From: Clostridiaceae bacterium
GTDB lineage: Bacteria > Bacillota > Clostridia > Saccharofermentanales > Fastidiosipilaceae
Reading direction: 5' to 3'
Assembly (NCBI GenBank): GCA_012514965.1
Contig: JAAYZH010000165.1
Span: 1-5,508, forward strand
DNA length: 5,508 nucleotides
Shown here: positions 4,886 through 5,508 of the stretch, piece by piece
How positions within the stretch are numbered: position 1 is the first letter of the stretch
Layout: each line of letters starts with the position of its first letter
Made by a program: the position numbers and the translations under genes
Notes under the pieces: model-generated
What the model saw: only the letters and a program-made list of their open reading frames with translations
The model's database searches: none
Told to the model about the DNA's origin: nothing

Positions 4886-5508
4886 CTAGTCGCTCGCTTT
4901 GACCCACAGGGCAGGGCGTATCGTTGCGTACGCGTAGTCAACCGGCAAACCCATTGGATACAGCGGGCCAAAACTCAGCACCCCCGCAGCATAATCCTGA
5001 TAATAGCCAGGCGAACGCAGGCGCCACCAGCCGGAAGCTCCCCGGGCCTGGGCATAAAGTGAGACAGACAAAGGCCTGCCCTTGTCAAACGACGCGTAAG
5101 CCTCTGCCTCTTCCAGGCTCAGCAAAAACAGCCTATCCTTCGTCGCCGGGCCGCCAGGTGTCCCGAAGAAAGGGTTTGCAGGGTTTTCTACCGCCGTTTG
5201 AACGATTTTGGTCAGCTCCGCGTCCGCAAAAGCAGTCTGCAAAAATGTCTCCTCCAGCCACACACGCAAGGTGCTGTCTGCCCAGGTCACCTCTTCTCTC
5301 ACACTGTTAAATGGCTGAGCATCAAGTCCGGCTTTGCTGAGCAGCAGAAGATCGTCTCCTTCCTTCGCCAAGACAATCCACTCAATGAGCTCACTGCCAT
5401 TCTGCAGATTATTGTCCTGCTCGTAGGCGCCAAACTTGACCAGCATCCCCACACGAGCCTCGCCCAGTTGCTTCGTTCCCAGCGCTACCCTTGCACTCTC
5501 CGCCTCCG
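4886..5508 (-). CDS. DUF6273-domain protein, C-terminal part (5' end outside window)
   Basis: The frame stays open from the TAG stop at 4886-4888 to the window edge, so this is the 3' part of a longer gene. A GTG at 5452 could be read as a start. I reject it because the preceding residues (EARV) continue smoothly into the domain pattern VGxxVxFGxYxQ, which begins at that point. Visible DUF6273-like motifs in order are FGAYEQD, IEWIVL, LLLLSKAGLD, STLRVWLEETFLQTAF, DRLFLLSLEEAEAY, WWRLRSPG and, at the end, TIRPALWV. The upstream residues before the domain (EAESARVALGTKQLGEA) look helical and charged, as in family members with helical repeats ahead of the domain. No signal peptide or membrane segment is visible in this part. 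The function of DUF6273 is unknown. It is common in gut anaerobes. It lies 269 bases upstream of nqrB on the same strand, but the promoter candidate between them suggests a separate transcript. The family call rests on motif memory, not a search. Confidence 0.72.
   Translation of the reverse strand, partial: EAESARVALGTKQLGEARVGMLVKFGAYEQDNNLQNGSELIEWIVLAKEGDDLLLLSKAGLDAQPFNSVREEVTWADSTLRVWLEETFLQTAFADAELTKIVQTAVENPANPFFGTPGGPATKDRLFLLSLEEAEAYASFDKGRPLSVSLYAQARGASGWWRLRSPGYYQDYAAGVLSFGPLYPMGLPVDYAYATIRPALWVKASD

Noticed and set aside
4719..4907. 62-residue minus-strand ORF between the DUF6273 gene and nqrB
   Set aside because: It overlaps the promoter candidate and the palindrome, shows no recognisable motif and has no good ribosome binding site.

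Overview
The window holds one tightly packed minus-strand operon for a membrane Na+-translocating NADH:quinone oxidoreductase (Na+-NQR). Reading from high to low coordinates, it encodes NqrB, NqrC, NqrD, NqrE and NqrF, followed by a 155-residue soluble protein of unknown function. Genes overlap by an ATGA or are separated by 1 to 15 bases, and most carry strong AGGAGG-type ribosome binding sites. The operon appears bounded: a candidate extended -10 promoter lies near 4734, and a GC-rich hairpin with a T-rich tail (134-165) follows the last gene. Upstream, on the same strand, is the 3' part of a gene for a DUF6273-type protein whose 5' end lies outside the window.

The most notable point is what is missing. 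Textbook nqr operons begin with nqrA (about 450 codons). Here the gene before nqrB is unrelated and no nqrA is present. NqrB also lacks the long N-terminal extension of Vibrio-type NqrB, NqrC is about 60 residues short, and NqrF lacks the insertion of about 40 residues before the FAD-binding RxYS motif. The redox-site residues I know for NqrB to NqrF are nevertheless kept: the [ST]xAT flavinylation threonines in NqrB and NqrC, paired membrane cysteines in NqrD and NqrE, and four ferredoxin cysteines plus FAD and NAD motifs in NqrF. The locus looks like a functional, compact, NqrA-less NQR, or an intermediate between RNF and NQR, rather than a decayed one.

The inferred electron path is NADH to FAD and [2Fe-2S] in NqrF, then the membrane [2Fe-2S] between NqrD and NqrE, then FMN on NqrC outside the membrane, FMN on NqrB, and finally quinone or another acceptor, with Na+ export. 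The flavin transferase ApbE, needed for FMN attachment, is not in the window.

The organism is a bacterium of intermediate GC content, probably anaerobic. Strong AGGAGG sites and a DUF6273 gene would fit a gut-type Bacillota (Clostridia), but this is a weak inference. The AT-richer gap 4624-4885 holds a palindrome, the promoter candidate, a leader hairpin and a possible 10-codon leader ORF. The gap 1-205 holds the terminator, a nested inverted repeat and a G-rich (minus strand) tract.
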